A DNA stretch of 64,000 nt from Alphaproteobacteria bacterium (GTDB lineage: Bacteria; Pseudomonadota; Alphaproteobacteria; Rhizobiales; Rhizobiaceae). Shown in pieces: positions 44,375-53,417 of this stretch. The stretch covers positions 496,001 to 560,000 of the forward strand of contig JANSYK010000003.1 in NCBI GenBank assembly GCA_024742485.1, in the 5' to 3' direction. Within the stretch, counting starts at the first letter, position 1. Each line of letters begins with the position of its first letter. Under the pieces are notes generated by a model, which saw only the letters and a list, made by a program, of their open reading frames with translations, did not search any database and was not told where the DNA came from. Position numbers and translations under genes: made by a program.

Positions 44375-45334
44375 TCACAGCGTTTTACCAATTACAGATT
44401 TGAAAGCAGCCTGTTCGGCTGCAAAAGCCTCGGAGGGTCTGCGCGCCGCATAATTACGGGCCAATGCAGACACCAGCGCCATTTGAATCACCCGGCCGGC
44501 GACAGGTTCGTTCCTGACTTCGGTCGATAGTGAGGCCAATGCAACATCGGCATGCTTCGTGACCGGAGAGCCCGGCATGCCAGTCAAACAGATCGTCGGC
44601 AGACCCTGCTCCTTCGCCTGAGCGAGCAGGTCAACTGTGTCGATCGAGGCGCCACTATGTGAAATGGCAAAAACAGCGGATGGCGGCTTCATCAGGGAGA
44701 CCTCCATGCGCTGCAGATAGGGATCGGTCTGCACCCGACATCTGAGACCACGCAGAAACAATTGTTCCTGCGCTGCCAGTGTTGCCGGTATGGACGTTCC
44801 GACTCCGACAACGAGAATATTGTCTGCGTTTTCGATAATGTCGGTCGCCAGATCAAGTGAATCGCCGATATTGTCCAAGGTGATCTTGAAGCCACGCATG
44901 CACTCATCGAACAAGGCTGCGGCGATGCCGGCACCCTCGGGAAGTGGTTGGCTGACACTCGAGCGCTGTGATGTGGTCTCTCTGGCCTGATCCGCCACGA
45001 GGCGAAACTTCAGGTCGGTAAAACCTTGCATTCCGATGCGGCGGCACAAGCGAAGCACCGATGTATCGGAAAACCCGCAGGCCGCGGCGACCTGGCCCAT
45101 GGACATGGATACGACCTTGTTTTGATTGGCCAAAATCCACTCGGCTACGGCAATCTCCGATTTGGAGAGTGTCGCCATGTGTCGGCAAATGACGGCCTCC
45201 ACCGACTGATGAGTTTGTTCTACCACTTTTTTCTCACAATGCTGTGGTGTTGCTGCATTCTGGTTTGAAGGAGGTGTGTTGTCAACGTCGTGGCCGATTG
45301 GAGCTGCGGTGGCTTGCCCGTAGATCGTTTCCAT
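44375..45334 (-). CDS. RpiR family transcriptional regulator (HTH plus SIS domain)
   Basis: A 319-residue regulator. The HTH_6 domain (about residues 45-115) has LSKSEIAVAEWILANQNKVVSMSMGQVAAACGFSD in two parts around the recognition helix VLRLCRRIGMQGFTDLK. The SIS domain, which binds phosphosugars, has ILVVGVGTSIPATLAAQEQLF and FAISHSGASIDTVDLL. The ATG at 45334 has GGAG at good distance; an upstream ATG at 45352 touches its own ribosome-binding site. It is the first gene of the isomerase/nucleoside hydrolase/ABC operon and most likely senses the phosphosugar made there. Confidence 0.92.
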   Translation of the reverse strand: METIYGQATAAPIGHDVDNTPPSNQNAATPQHCEKKVVEQTHQSVEAVICRHMATLSKSEIAVAEWILANQNKVVSMSMGQVAAACGFSDTSVLRLCRRIGMQGFTDLKFRLVADQARETTSQRSSVSQPLPEGAGIAAALFDECMRGFKITLDNIGDSLDLATDIIENADNILVVGVGTSIPATLAAQEQLFLRGLRCRVQTDPYLQRMEVSLMKPPSAVFAISHSGASIDTVDLLAQAKEQGLPTICLTGMPGSPVTKHADVALASLSTEVRNEPVAGRVIQMALVSALARNYAARRPSEAFAAEQAAFKSVIGKTL

Positions 45335-45581
45335 GACCACTCCGTCGACCATCTCCTGATCGCAACCGGAAGGACGATGGAAGCTTGTCCGGTCATCCGA
45401 AGCGTTGGCAATACGCGAAGATGCGAACCCAATGTCTGAATAAGCAGATAAGGTGGGAAGCGAGGGAGGGCGACGTAGCCCTGAAAACGGCAAGCGCGAA
45501 GCGCGGCGTGAAACGCAGCAGCTCAGCCGCTAGCGACGGTGTTGCTGGCCTTGCAATCAGATGAACGGGTTTGGCCGCCTG

Positions 45582-45968
45582 TTACGGTTCCCGACGGTCC
45601 TTTTCATCCGCAGGTTCCCACAGCTCGATGGGATTGCCGGCTGGATCGTTGAGCCGGGCAAATCGGCCATTGGGTTGAACGGTTTCATCGACGTCGACTG
45701 CAATTCCGGCGGCACGCAGTTGCGCCGCCATGGCGTCCAGATCACGCACCCGGAAATTGATCATCCATTGCTGTTCCTTGCGGCCAAAATAGTCCGTGTT
45801 GGCGTCGAACGGCGCAAAAACGGTCGAACCGCCCGCCTGTTGCCAGCAGGGCGTGTCATAGTCTTTCGGAACAACGTCAATGCCCAGATGTTGTGCATAC
45901 CAGCTTGCCAGTTCCGTCGGGTTATCGGCCCGGAAGAACAGGCCGCCAATGCCAAGTACTTTTTCCAT
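45582..45968 (-). CDS. VOC family (glyoxalase/bleomycin resistance-like) protein
   Basis: A 128-residue protein with one vicinal-oxygen-chelate unit: the opening beta strand GIGGLFFRADNPTELASWYAQHLGI and the closing metal-side segment ARLNDPAGNPIELWEP with the usual Glu. The gene stands alone, divergent from the HerA-like ATPase gene. The substrate cannot be told. The start at 45968 gives the standard N-terminus; the longer frame to 46139 is not supported. Confidence 0.85.
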   Translation of the reverse strand: MEKVLGIGGLFFRADNPTELASWYAQHLGIDVVPKDYDTPCWQQAGGSTVFAPFDANTDYFGRKEQQWMINFRVRDLDAMAAQLRAAGIAVDVDETVQPNGRFARLNDPAGNPIELWEPADEKDRREP

Positions 45969-46137
45969 GCAGGAACTGTCTCGCAAAATCCGTCTTGAGG
46001 CAAGTCCGGCGGCCGTCACGACGCCTGCGCCGGGAACATGGAAGGAAAAAGGCGAGGGGCCCGCAAGATTCAGCAATTGTTCACAGGCAATACGCCGCCT
46101 ATAAAGACGACTGAAAAAACAAAGGGCACCGCAAATC

Positions 46138-47736
46138 ATGCTTCAGGACGGGAAGATCTATCTTGGGACCAGTCGCAATCCCGATGATTCCAACAACAAG
46201 GGTGAGTATCTCGATCTGGGCTACGCCAACCGGCACGGGCTGATCACCGGCGCGACGGGTACTGGCAAGACCGTCACGCTGCAAATCCTGGCGGAAAGCT
46301 TCGCCAATGCCGGTGTTCCGGTGTTCTGCGCCGATGTCAAAGGCGATCTTTCCGGCATAGCCGCCATCGGCGAATACAAGGATTTCCTGGAAAAAAGAGC
46401 CACGACCATCGGCCTCGATCCCTATGAATTTCAGGAATTCCCGGTGATCTTCTGGGATCTCTTCGGCGAGAAGGGACACCGTGTTCGCACGACCCTGTCC
46501 GAAATGGGACCGCTGCTTCTTGCGCGCCTGATGGAAATGACGGACGCCCAGGAAGGTGTGTTGAATATTGCGTTCAAGATAGCCGACGAAAACGGCATGG
46601 CGCTTCTGGATATGAAGGATCTGCGCGCCTTGCTGTCCTACATGTCCGAACATTCCCAGGAACTGTCCGGAATGTACGGCAACGTTGCCAAGCAATCCAT
46701 CGGCGCCATTCAGCGTGACCTCCTTGTTCTTGAACAACAGGGCGCCGAGCAGTTTTTCGGTGAACCGGCATTGAAGATCAGCGACATCATGCGCACCACG
46801 CCGGACGGTCGAGGGGCGATCAGCGTACTGGCCGCTGACAAGCTGATGATGAACCCGCGCCTCTACGGGACCTTCCTGCTGTGGCTTCTGTCGGAGCTCT
46901 TCGAAGAATTGCCGGAAGTTGGAGATCCTGATCAGCCACGGCTGGTCTTCTTTTTCGATGAAGCTCATCTCCTGTTCGACGAAGCGCCCAAGGCCCTGAT
47001 CGAGCGTGTCGAACAGGTAGTGCGATTGATCCGCTCAAAGGGTGTTGGTGTGTTCTTTGTCACGCAAAACCCTCTGGATGTTCCGGAAACCGTCCTTTCC
47101 CAGCTCGGGAACCGCATCCAGCATGCGTTGAGGGCCTACACACCCCGTGAACAAAAGGCCGTCAAGACGGCCGCGGATACATTCCGTCCCAATCCTGATT
47201 TCGATTGTTTCGAGGCAATCACCCAGCTCGGTGTCGGGGAGGCGCTGGTCTCCACGCTGGAATCCAAGGGTGTTCCGTCCATTGTCCAACGAACATTGAT
47301 CCGTCCGCCATCATCCCGGCTTGGGCCCATCACCGATAGTGAACGGAAGAAAACCATGACGGTGAGCCCGGTCGCGGGGCTTTATGATGAAGATGTGGAC
47401 CGCAATTCCGCGTTCGAAATCCTGCGCAAACGTGCCGAAGATGCTGCCAAGGCCGAGGAAGATAAGCGCCGCCGCGAAGAAGAGGACGATGAAGAGCTGC
47501 AGGAAAGCCGCCGCTGGACCCTGCCAGGGTTTGGCGACGAAGATGACGATGACTATGATGATCGTGGCCGAAAGAAATCCTCGCGGCGTCGAAAGAAATC
47601 CACCCGATCCCGATCGCACTCGGGTCGCCAGACGGTTGCCGAGGCTGCGATGAAATCAGCAGCACGTTCCATCGCCACATCGCTTGGTCGCGCATTGGTC
47701 CGGGGTATTCTCGGCAGTTTGAAAAAGGGCTTTTAA
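46138..47736 (+). CDS. HerA-like ATPase, DUF853 (YjgR) family
   Basis: A 532-residue predicted helicase/translocase-type ATPase. It begins LQDGKIYLGTSRNPDD, and Walker A is LITGATGTGKTVTLQILAES. The Walker B is PRLVFFFDEAHLLF, with FFVTQNPLDVPETVLSQLGNR sensing further on. The C-terminal 100 residues (about 430-515) are highly charged: Glu/Asp runs (RRREEEDDEE), then a Lys/Arg/Ser run (KKSSRRRKKSTRSR), and finally a short amphipathic tail. The family is widespread but its role is not settled. There is no adjacent nuclease gene (NurA) as in archaeal HerA systems. Confidence 0.92.
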   Translation: MLQDGKIYLGTSRNPDDSNNKGEYLDLGYANRHGLITGATGTGKTVTLQILAESFANAGVPVFCADVKGDLSGIAAIGEYKDFLEKRATTIGLDPYEFQEFPVIFWDLFGEKGHRVRTTLSEMGPLLLARLMEMTDAQEGVLNIAFKIADENGMALLDMKDLRALLSYMSEHSQELSGMYGNVAKQSIGAIQRDLLVLEQQGAEQFFGEPALKISDIMRTTPDGRGAISVLAADKLMMNPRLYGTFLLWLLSELFEELPEVGDPDQPRLVFFFDEAHLLFDEAPKALIERVEQVVRLIRSKGVGVFFVTQNPLDVPETVLSQLGNRIQHALRAYTPREQKAVKTAADTFRPNPDFDCFEAITQLGVGEALVSTLESKGVPSIVQRTLIRPPSSRLGPITDSERKKTMTVSPVAGLYDEDVDRNSAFEILRKRAEDAAKAEEDKRRREEEDDEELQESRRWTLPGFGDEDDDDYDDRGRKKSSRRRKKSTRSRSHSGRQTVAEAAMKSAARSIATSLGRALVRGILGSLKKGF

Positions 47737-47746
47737 CCGCCCCGGT

Positions 47747-48505
47747 TCAAATGGATCCGGCTTCCACCATGTAGTTGTTGGCCGTGCACATGGCGGCGTC
47801 GTCGCTCGCCAGGAAAACAACCATGCGGGCGACATAGACCGGTTCGATCAGATCCGGCAGGCATTGCCGCTTTCGGTGGTTCTCCAGCGCGTCGGGTGAA
47901 GCCCAAAGGTCCTTTTGCCGATCGGTCATGATCCAGCCCGGAACGACCGTGTTAACCCGAATGCGGTGATCGCCGAGATCACGGGCCATGGTGCGTGTCA
48001 GGCCGTGCACCGCGGCCTTCGCCGTGGTGTAGGCCGGAAAATTTCCACCGGCTTCCCACCAGGAGTTGGAACCCATATTGATGATGGAACCGCCTCCCGC
48101 CTCGATCATGCCAGGGGCGACGGCCTGAATGGCGAAAAACTGGTGACGGATGTTTGTGGCCTGGCGCTCGTCCCAGTATTCCGGTGTGACCTCCCGCCAG
48201 TCATGCCGGTCATCACGTGCGGCATTGTTGACGAGCACCGTTGCGGGGCCGTTCTTTTTGGAAAGCTGAGCAAAGGCTTGCCGCAGTGCATCGACATCGC
48301 GCAGATCGCAGGCCGCCCAGGCAACATTCTCGCCGAGTTCATCGCACAGGGCCGTGGCGCGCTCGGCATCGAGATCGACAAACCCGACTTTCGAACCCTG
48401 AGCAGCAAAGGCGCGCACCATCTCGGCTCCGATGCCGGAAGCCCCGCCCGAAACGATGACACTTTTTCCGGCGAGACTGGGATAAGTGGCGAATTGAGCA
48501 GACAT
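47747..48505 (-). CDS. Short-chain dehydrogenase/reductase
   Basis: A 252-residue classical SDR. The cofactor motif is VIVSGGASGIGAEM, NNA is in VLVNNAARDD, the catalytic Ser is in INMGSNSWWEAGG, and YxxxK is AYTTAKAAVHGL. Asp in VDLDAE after beta-2 indicates NAD preference. GAGGTG precedes the start. It follows a 2Fe-2S ferredoxin and a P450 on the same strand after a 140-bp gap, so it may oxidise the alcohol made by the P450 (inference). Confidence 0.92.
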   Translation of the reverse strand: MSAQFATYPSLAGKSVIVSGGASGIGAEMVRAFAAQGSKVGFVDLDAERATALCDELGENVAWAACDLRDVDALRQAFAQLSKKNGPATVLVNNAARDDRHDWREVTPEYWDERQATNIRHQFFAIQAVAPGMIEAGGGSIINMGSNSWWEAGGNFPAYTTAKAAVHGLTRTMARDLGDHRIRVNTVVPGWIMTDRQKDLWASPDALENHRKRQCLPDLIEPVYVARMVVFLASDDAAMCTANNYMVEAGSI

Positions 48506-48646
48506 GGCAACACCTCATGGAAAGCAATGGAAGAGGCGTTTCTTATAGCCAACAGAAAGCCAGCCGCAACCGACAACTGCCAATTGATCCGCGCGAAATT
48601 CGCCTGTTGAGCCGCCTGGCCAACAACGCACGACCGTGCGCGAAAC

Positions 48647-48967
48647 TCAGGTCTGCGATTCGGGCACGTAAACGATCAATCCGTCGAGATCATCCGTGAT
48701 CTTGATCTGGCAACTCAGTCGGCTGTGTTCGTCCGGATCGATGACGAATTCCAACATGTCCGCTTCGTCGACAGCCGGTGGAACCAGTCGCCCGAACCAG
48801 TCGGGTTCGATGTGACAATGGCATGTGCCGCAGGCACAGACCCCACCGCATTCAGCCGCGATCGCTGCTATTCCCGCATTGACCGCGGTTTGCATCAGGC
48901 TGTTTCCAGCCTGTGCCATTGTTTCAACCCGGTTGCCGTCGGCCTCGATGAAAGTGATCTTAGGCAT
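48647..48967 (-). CDS. 2Fe-2S ferredoxin (adrenodoxin/putidaredoxin type)
   Basis: A 106-residue electron carrier. The cluster ligands are three Cys in AECGGVCACGTCHCH (C-x5-C-x2-C) and a fourth in SRLSCQIKI. It begins PKITFIEADGNRVE, as vertebrate-type ferredoxins do. It lies nine bases after the P450 gene and is almost certainly its electron donor. The ferredoxin reductase is not nearby. GAGAGG precedes the ATG. Confidence 0.95.
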   Translation of the reverse strand: MPKITFIEADGNRVETMAQAGNSLMQTAVNAGIAAIAAECGGVCACGTCHCHIEPDWFGRLVPPAVDEADMLEFVIDPDEHSRLSCQIKITDDLDGLIVYVPESQT

Positions 48968-48976
48968 GTTGGCCTC

Positions 48977-50218
48977 TCAAGCCGGTGTCCAGGCGACCCG
49001 AAGGCTTTCCGGCCCACGAACAGACAGGCCGTTCTTGTATTTTGGTGACTCATCGATGAGCGACAGCGAGCGAAAACGCTCATGAAGACGGGTGAAGATG
49101 ACATCCATATCCAGGCGGGCGAGATGGTTGCCAAGGCAAAAATGTGTCCCGCCGCCAAACGCAATGTGACGATTGGGGCTTCTGGCGACATCGAACTCGT
49201 CCGGGTTCTCGAAGCGTGCGGGGTCGCGATTGGCGGCCCCGTAAAGCAGGCCGAAACGGGTTCCCGACTTGAATTTGCGCCCGGCAACGACCGTATCTTG
49301 CGTCGCAAAGCGATGAAAATAGGGAAGGGGTGATTCGAACCGGAACATTTCCTGAATGCCAGTTTTGAGAAGCGATGGCGTCTCGCGCAACCGTTTGTGT
49401 TGATCCGGAAATTTCAGCAATGTGTGCATACCAGAGCACAATACGTCGATGGTCGAGCCGTGCCCGGCCTTGAGGATCAACATGGTCGTCGACACCAACT
49501 CATCCTCATTCATGTTCCCGGCGTTCTTTTCGGCCAGCAGCCGTGTCAGCAGATCGTCTTTCGGCGCCTTCTGGCGTTCTGCCAGCAGCGATTGCAGATA
49601 GTGATAAAATTCGGTCGTTGCCGATTCAGCCAGGCGTTTGTCGTCTTCGGTCCGACCGATATTCCAGAATTGAACAATATCCTCCGACCAGATGCGCAAT
49701 TGTGGCCGGTCATTCTCGGGAACGCCCAGGACGTGACCAATCACGTGTCCAGGAACATGCGACGCGAAATCTTCGACGAAATCGATTTCCGGCCTGTCCA
49801 TCAGCGCATCGAGCAGGCGATCGACGATAATCTCAATTGCCTGTCTGTGCTTGTTGATCGCGGCTGGCGTGAATTCGCGAAAGACCATCTTGCGCAACCG
49901 GGTATGCACATCGCCTTCACTGTCCAGCATGCTGAACTGCACAAACCGCTCATGATGGGGCATGTCATGCCAGTTCATTTTCTTCTTCAGATCGATGCAT
50001 TCCTGCTCATTCATCAAATGGCTGACACTGCGCAGCATGGTGGGATCCAGGGCCACGGCTTCAACATCGGCAATCCTGGTGAGCATCCATGTATCGGCGT
50101 CTTCGTAATAATAGGGCGTGTCCTGAGCCCGCATCGCCGCATAGGTTGGATAGGGATCCTGGGCAAAGGCATCGGAAAGCGGTTCAAAGATGATGGCGCT
50201 GTCGAGATGATCTGACAT
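48977..50218 (-). CDS. Cytochrome P450 (ferredoxin-dependent)
   Basis: A 413-residue soluble bacterial P450. The heme Cys is in FGGGTHFCLGNHLARLD, the ExxR is in EMFRFESP, and the substrate-side helix C has HERFVQFSMLDSEGDVHTRLRK. The I-helix oxygen motif is AGHGSTID: the acidic residue of the usual AGxE/DT is Gly and the Thr position is Ser, so proton delivery may be unusual. The start at 50218 is used; an ATG ten codons upstream is in frame. It is followed by its ferredoxin and an SDR and is divergent from an AraC-type regulator. Confidence 0.94.
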   Translation of the reverse strand: MSDHLDSAIIFEPLSDAFAQDPYPTYAAMRAQDTPYYYEDADTWMLTRIADVEAVALDPTMLRSVSHLMNEQECIDLKKKMNWHDMPHHERFVQFSMLDSEGDVHTRLRKMVFREFTPAAINKHRQAIEIIVDRLLDALMDRPEIDFVEDFASHVPGHVIGHVLGVPENDRPQLRIWSEDIVQFWNIGRTEDDKRLAESATTEFYHYLQSLLAERQKAPKDDLLTRLLAEKNAGNMNEDELVSTTMLILKAGHGSTIDVLCSGMHTLLKFPDQHKRLRETPSLLKTGIQEMFRFESPLPYFHRFATQDTVVAGRKFKSGTRFGLLYGAANRDPARFENPDEFDVARSPNRHIAFGGGTHFCLGNHLARLDMDVIFTRLHERFRSLSLIDESPKYKNGLSVRGPESLRVAWTPA

Positions 50219-50373
50219 GGGTCTCACTTGGTTTTTTGAAGGCTGCAACCGTTGATCCCCGCATCATGCCGTCTGGCAGAACGCAAATAAATGACGCAAA
50301 ATCTCGAAAAGATGGACAAAACTATCATTCTTGCTACCTCAAAGGTGGTCTAAAATTCAGGGTATTGGCCAGG

Positions 50374-51210
50374 ATGAGTGATCAAAATGCCAGGGAAATT
50401 GTGTTTTACACCCCGGGGAAGCGCGCAGATGCGCACCCCTACAGGGTCATTGCTGCCGGTCGCAATCAAGTCGATCGTGATGATGCTCGCGTCACAACTC
50501 GCTACCATCACCACACACTGATCCTGACCCTGAGTGGTCAAGGTCAGATTGAAATGAACGATAGACGGTTTGAGGCCAAGCCGGGCACCGTAACGTGGCT
50601 TGATACTGCACAAGACTATGCCCATGGCTGTCACCCCGAGCATAGGCAATGGCGTTATCTGTGGTTCGGAATGCAAGGCTTTGGGCTGGATGGGCTGTTT
50701 GAGCGGCTGGAAGCACAAGGCAACCCTGTCGCCATGCGGCACGCGTCAATACAGGGGTTGTTTGAAATTATGATCGCCAATCTTCTGCGTAAAGATCGCA
50801 TGACCGATGCGAACTCCACACAGTTGGCCGCCAGAATCATCGCTCTGATTCTGGAATTCGCTGCAGTCGATCAACCAGCGCCTGACCAGGCCGATCCGAT
50901 CCGGACAGCGATGCAGGCTTTTCTTGAAGATCGGAGCGTTGCATGGACGGTTGAGGAATTTGCGTCCCGCGCACATCAAAGCGTTTCCCACTTTCATCGC
51001 CGATTCAAGGCGGTCACGGGCGTGAGCCCGATGAAATGGATGCGGCAGGAACGGATCAACGCCGCCAAATATCTATTGTCGACAACAAATGAAAAAATCG
51101 CCCGGATCGGCAAGCGTTGCGGTTATCCCGATCCTTACCATTTCAGTCGGACCTTCACTCGGTTAACAGGCGTCACTCCAAGCCAGTTCCGTAGGACCGG
51201 CAGTCTCTGA
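50374..51210 (+). CDS. AraC family transcriptional regulator
   Basis: A 278-residue regulator. An N-terminal cupin-like sensing domain (about residues 20-120) has HHHTLILTLSGQGQIEMNDRRFEAKPGTV in two strands. The C-terminal double HTH (about 180-278) has WTVEEFASRAHQSVSHFHRRFKAVTG and GYPDPYHFSRTFTRLTGVTPSQFR. It is divergent from the P450/ferredoxin genes with 155 bases between, so it most likely activates them in response to the P450 substrate. ATG at 50374 is preferred; an upstream frame to 50236 is possible but would cover the shared promoter region. Confidence 0.9.
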   Translation: MSDQNAREIVFYTPGKRADAHPYRVIAAGRNQVDRDDARVTTRYHHHTLILTLSGQGQIEMNDRRFEAKPGTVTWLDTAQDYAHGCHPEHRQWRYLWFGMQGFGLDGLFERLEAQGNPVAMRHASIQGLFEIMIANLLRKDRMTDANSTQLAARIIALILEFAAVDQPAPDQADPIRTAMQAFLEDRSVAWTVEEFASRAHQSVSHFHRRFKAVTGVSPMKWMRQERINAAKYLLSTTNEKIARIGKRCGYPDPYHFSRTFTRLTGVTPSQFRRTGSL

Positions 51211-51239
51211 ACACCGCTGCGGTGAAAGGACCGGTGGCA

Positions 51240-51854
51240 TCAGGACTGAAAATATTCGGAAGGCGATGGTTGGTCCCGGGCAATCTGCAAAAGTTTGCCG
51301 AGCAGTGACGCATAGCCTCGCGCATCATCGATAGCCCGGTGGGTGTGCTCATGATGTCCCAGCCATTCAGCAGGAAACTCGACATCCCCGGTATGCGGAT
51401 CGGTGTGGTTGAAGATCCCGCAAATATAGGTGCCGATGTCGAGGGCGCCCGCCGTGAAGATATTTCGACCCCAATGCGGAACATCGAGCAGGTAGCTATC
51501 GGCAAATTCCCGCAAATAGCAGTCGATCCAGAACCCATCGAAAGCCACTGGCCGGGCCGCAAAGGATCGAATGCCTTCGAACCCTTCAACCCAATCGGCA
51601 AATCGGCGCATTTCGGTTTCCGGATGCACCGGGTTGGTTGTGGCCGCCATCCAGGCATCTGGCTGGGTTTTCCACCAGGCCATTGTTTTTGCGTTGGGCT
51701 TTTTATCGGCGCGAGGATGAAGAACGGCCTCGAATTCATCGATGAGCTCACCGTCCTGGTTGACGACGACCGTTGCGAAACTGAGCATCGAATTTTCCAA
51801 CGGGGTCGGTCCATCAGCTTCAATGTCCGTGACGAAATAGAAGGCTTTCGACAT
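51240..51854 (-). CDS. 3'-5' exonuclease of the DnaQ-like DEDDh superfamily
   Basis: A 204-residue exonuclease-fold protein. ExoI is DIEADGPTP with the Asp and Glu metal ligands, ExoII is in SFAARPVAFDGFWIDCYL (Asp), and ExoIII is HTHRAIDDARGYA with the His and Asp. It acts on single-stranded DNA or RNA ends by family analogy; the target is unknown. It is convergent with the AraC gene and stands alone. Confidence 0.85.
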   Translation of the reverse strand: MSKAFYFVTDIEADGPTPLENSMLSFATVVVNQDGELIDEFEAVLHPRADKKPNAKTMAWWKTQPDAWMAATTNPVHPETEMRRFADWVEGFEGIRSFAARPVAFDGFWIDCYLREFADSYLLDVPHWGRNIFTAGALDIGTYICGIFNHTDPHTGDVEFPAEWLGHHEHTHRAIDDARGYASLLGKLLQIARDQPSPSEYFQS

Positions 51855-51968
51855 TGCATGAATCCCTTGAAGCCAACACACAGACACCGAAGCTGGCGCA
51901 CCTGGTTCGATCCAACTGAAAATCTATTGCCTGAATTTAACGGGTGAGGGGCGGTTTGGCCATCAGCG

Positions 51969-52682
51969 CTACACGATAACGACACGTGTCCCCGTATGCG
52001 TGCGATGGTAGAGATCCATCACATCCTGGTTCAGCATGAGAATGCTGCCTTGCGGGGCAGGACCGCCGATCACGTCCCAACGCCAGGTGCCGTGGATCAC
52101 CAGTTCGGTGTCCGTGCGACCCTGGTAGATATAGAGCGCTCTTGGGCCATAGGGGGCTTTTGCGTCATGCCCATTGCCAGGTTTGTGCTGGGCGACATGA
52201 CCCTCGAGCCGGTCGAACTTCGTGCGGGGTTGCCAGTCAGGCCAACGTTCGCGTCGTCGGATGTGGCATGGTCCAGACCATCGCTTGTATCTGTCACCGA
52301 ACGCAATCCCGTAGCGCAGCGCCTTGCGGTCGCCCAGGATCAGGTAGAGGTAATTCGAACGCTCGTCGATGACGATAGTGCCTTTTGGCTCAACCGTCGG
52401 ATCATGAACGATCTGCCGAAGATTGTCCGGGTCCATCCATCGATAGGGCACCGGCGGCACATGATTGGATTGATCCTTCACCCCGGCATACATCAATTTG
52501 TAGGGTTCGATCGGATAGTTGAGTTGTCTCGAAGGTGATGTTTCCATCGCGAATCCGACGGCCGACTGCCGATCTGTACAGCCTGCGACGGCGGCCGCAC
52601 CTCCTGCAGCGGCGAGGTGAATGAAGGCCCGGCGCGTGAGCCGCACCGAAGCGTCTGCTGCTGGTCGTGTTGAGTGCGCCAA
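51969..52682 (-). CDS. L,D-transpeptidase (YkuD) domain lipoprotein with Ser in place of the catalytic Cys
   Basis: A 237-residue protein. The N-terminus has a twin-arginine pattern (LTRRAFIHLAAAGG) and a lipobox ending AVAGC (Cys35), so it is an exported lipoprotein candidate. The YkuD domain covers about residues 100-237, with IVIDERSNYLYLI and the His of VIHGTW (His197). The catalytic S-x-G-C-I-R motif reads PQGSILMLNQDVMDL: Cys is Ser213 and Arg is Leu215. Real L,D-transpeptidases need the Cys to form the acyl enzyme, so this may be inactive or use Ser. The start codon is TTG. Confidence 0.85.
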   Translation of the reverse strand: MAHSTRPAADASVRLTRRAFIHLAAAGGAAAVAGCTDRQSAVGFAMETSPSRQLNYPIEPYKLMYAGVKDQSNHVPPVPYRWMDPDNLRQIVHDPTVEPKGTIVIDERSNYLYLILGDRKALRYGIAFGDRYKRWSGPCHIRRRERWPDWQPRTKFDRLEGHVAQHKPGNGHDAKAPYGPRALYIYQGRTDTELVIHGTWRWDVIGGPAPQGSILMLNQDVMDLYHRTHTGTRVVIV

Positions 52683-52793
52683 TTTGCCTGCTTGCTTGCA
52701 TGGATATCAGATCGGTGAGACCTAACACGTCAACCTTGCGCCAGAGTTGGCTTTGCTCACCGGGCAGTGCGCATCAATCCGATAAAAACCGCT

Positions 52794-53417
52794 TTAGCCC
52801 TCATCCTTCGGCATCAGGCTGTTGTCGATTTCGCTGGCGCGGCGATAGGCGTCGCGATCGCTGATGCGTTCCCAATAGGTGACGAATTCCGGTCGTTTTT
52901 CGATGGATCCGAATTGCAGACCCCAGCCGATCTGGGACCCGACAAAGACGTCGGCGGCAGAGAAACGCCCACCGGCGATATAGCGCTTGCCATCGACGGC
53001 GGTCACCAGCGCATTGATGGTGGTTTCGAGATTTCCGTAACCGGTTGTCCTTTCTCGCTCGGCTGGAACCTCCACACCGAGCGCCTTGTTGACCACGGCG
53101 CTTTCCACCGGGCCGGCAGCAAAGAACAGCCATCGGTAATAATCGTGACGCTCGGCAGGCGGTGGGGCAAGTCCGGCCTGCGGAAACGCATCGGCGAGAT
53201 AGGCACAGATCGCTGCGCCTTCCGTGATAACGTGGCCCTTGTGACGAATGGCCGGAACCTTGCCCATCGGATTGATGGCAAGGTAGTCGGTCGCCTTCAT
53301 CGTGGTCCCATAGTCCAGGATGTGGGTCTCATAGGGTTCACCAACCTCCTCCAGCATCCAGCGGGCGATTCTGCCGCGCGACATCGGATTGGTGTAGAAT
53401 TCGATCATATCCGGCAT
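52794..53417 (-). CDS. Glutathione S-transferase family protein
   Basis: A 207-residue GST. The thioredoxin-like N-terminal domain has IEFYTNPMSRGRIARWMLEEVG with the likely catalytic Ser, then the cis-Pro segment INPMGKVPAIRHKG and the glutathione-binding TEGAAICAYLADAF. The C-terminal helical domain has GRFSAADVFVG, the N-capping box. AGGAG lies seven bases before the ATG at 53417; the long in-frame extension to 53633 is rejected. The substrate is unknown. Confidence 0.93.
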   Translation of the reverse strand: MPDMIEFYTNPMSRGRIARWMLEEVGEPYETHILDYGTTMKATDYLAINPMGKVPAIRHKGHVITEGAAICAYLADAFPQAGLAPPPAERHDYYRWLFFAAGPVESAVVNKALGVEVPAERERTTGYGNLETTINALVTAVDGKRYIAGGRFSAADVFVGSQIGWGLQFGSIEKRPEFVTYWERISDRDAYRRASEIDNSLMPKDEG

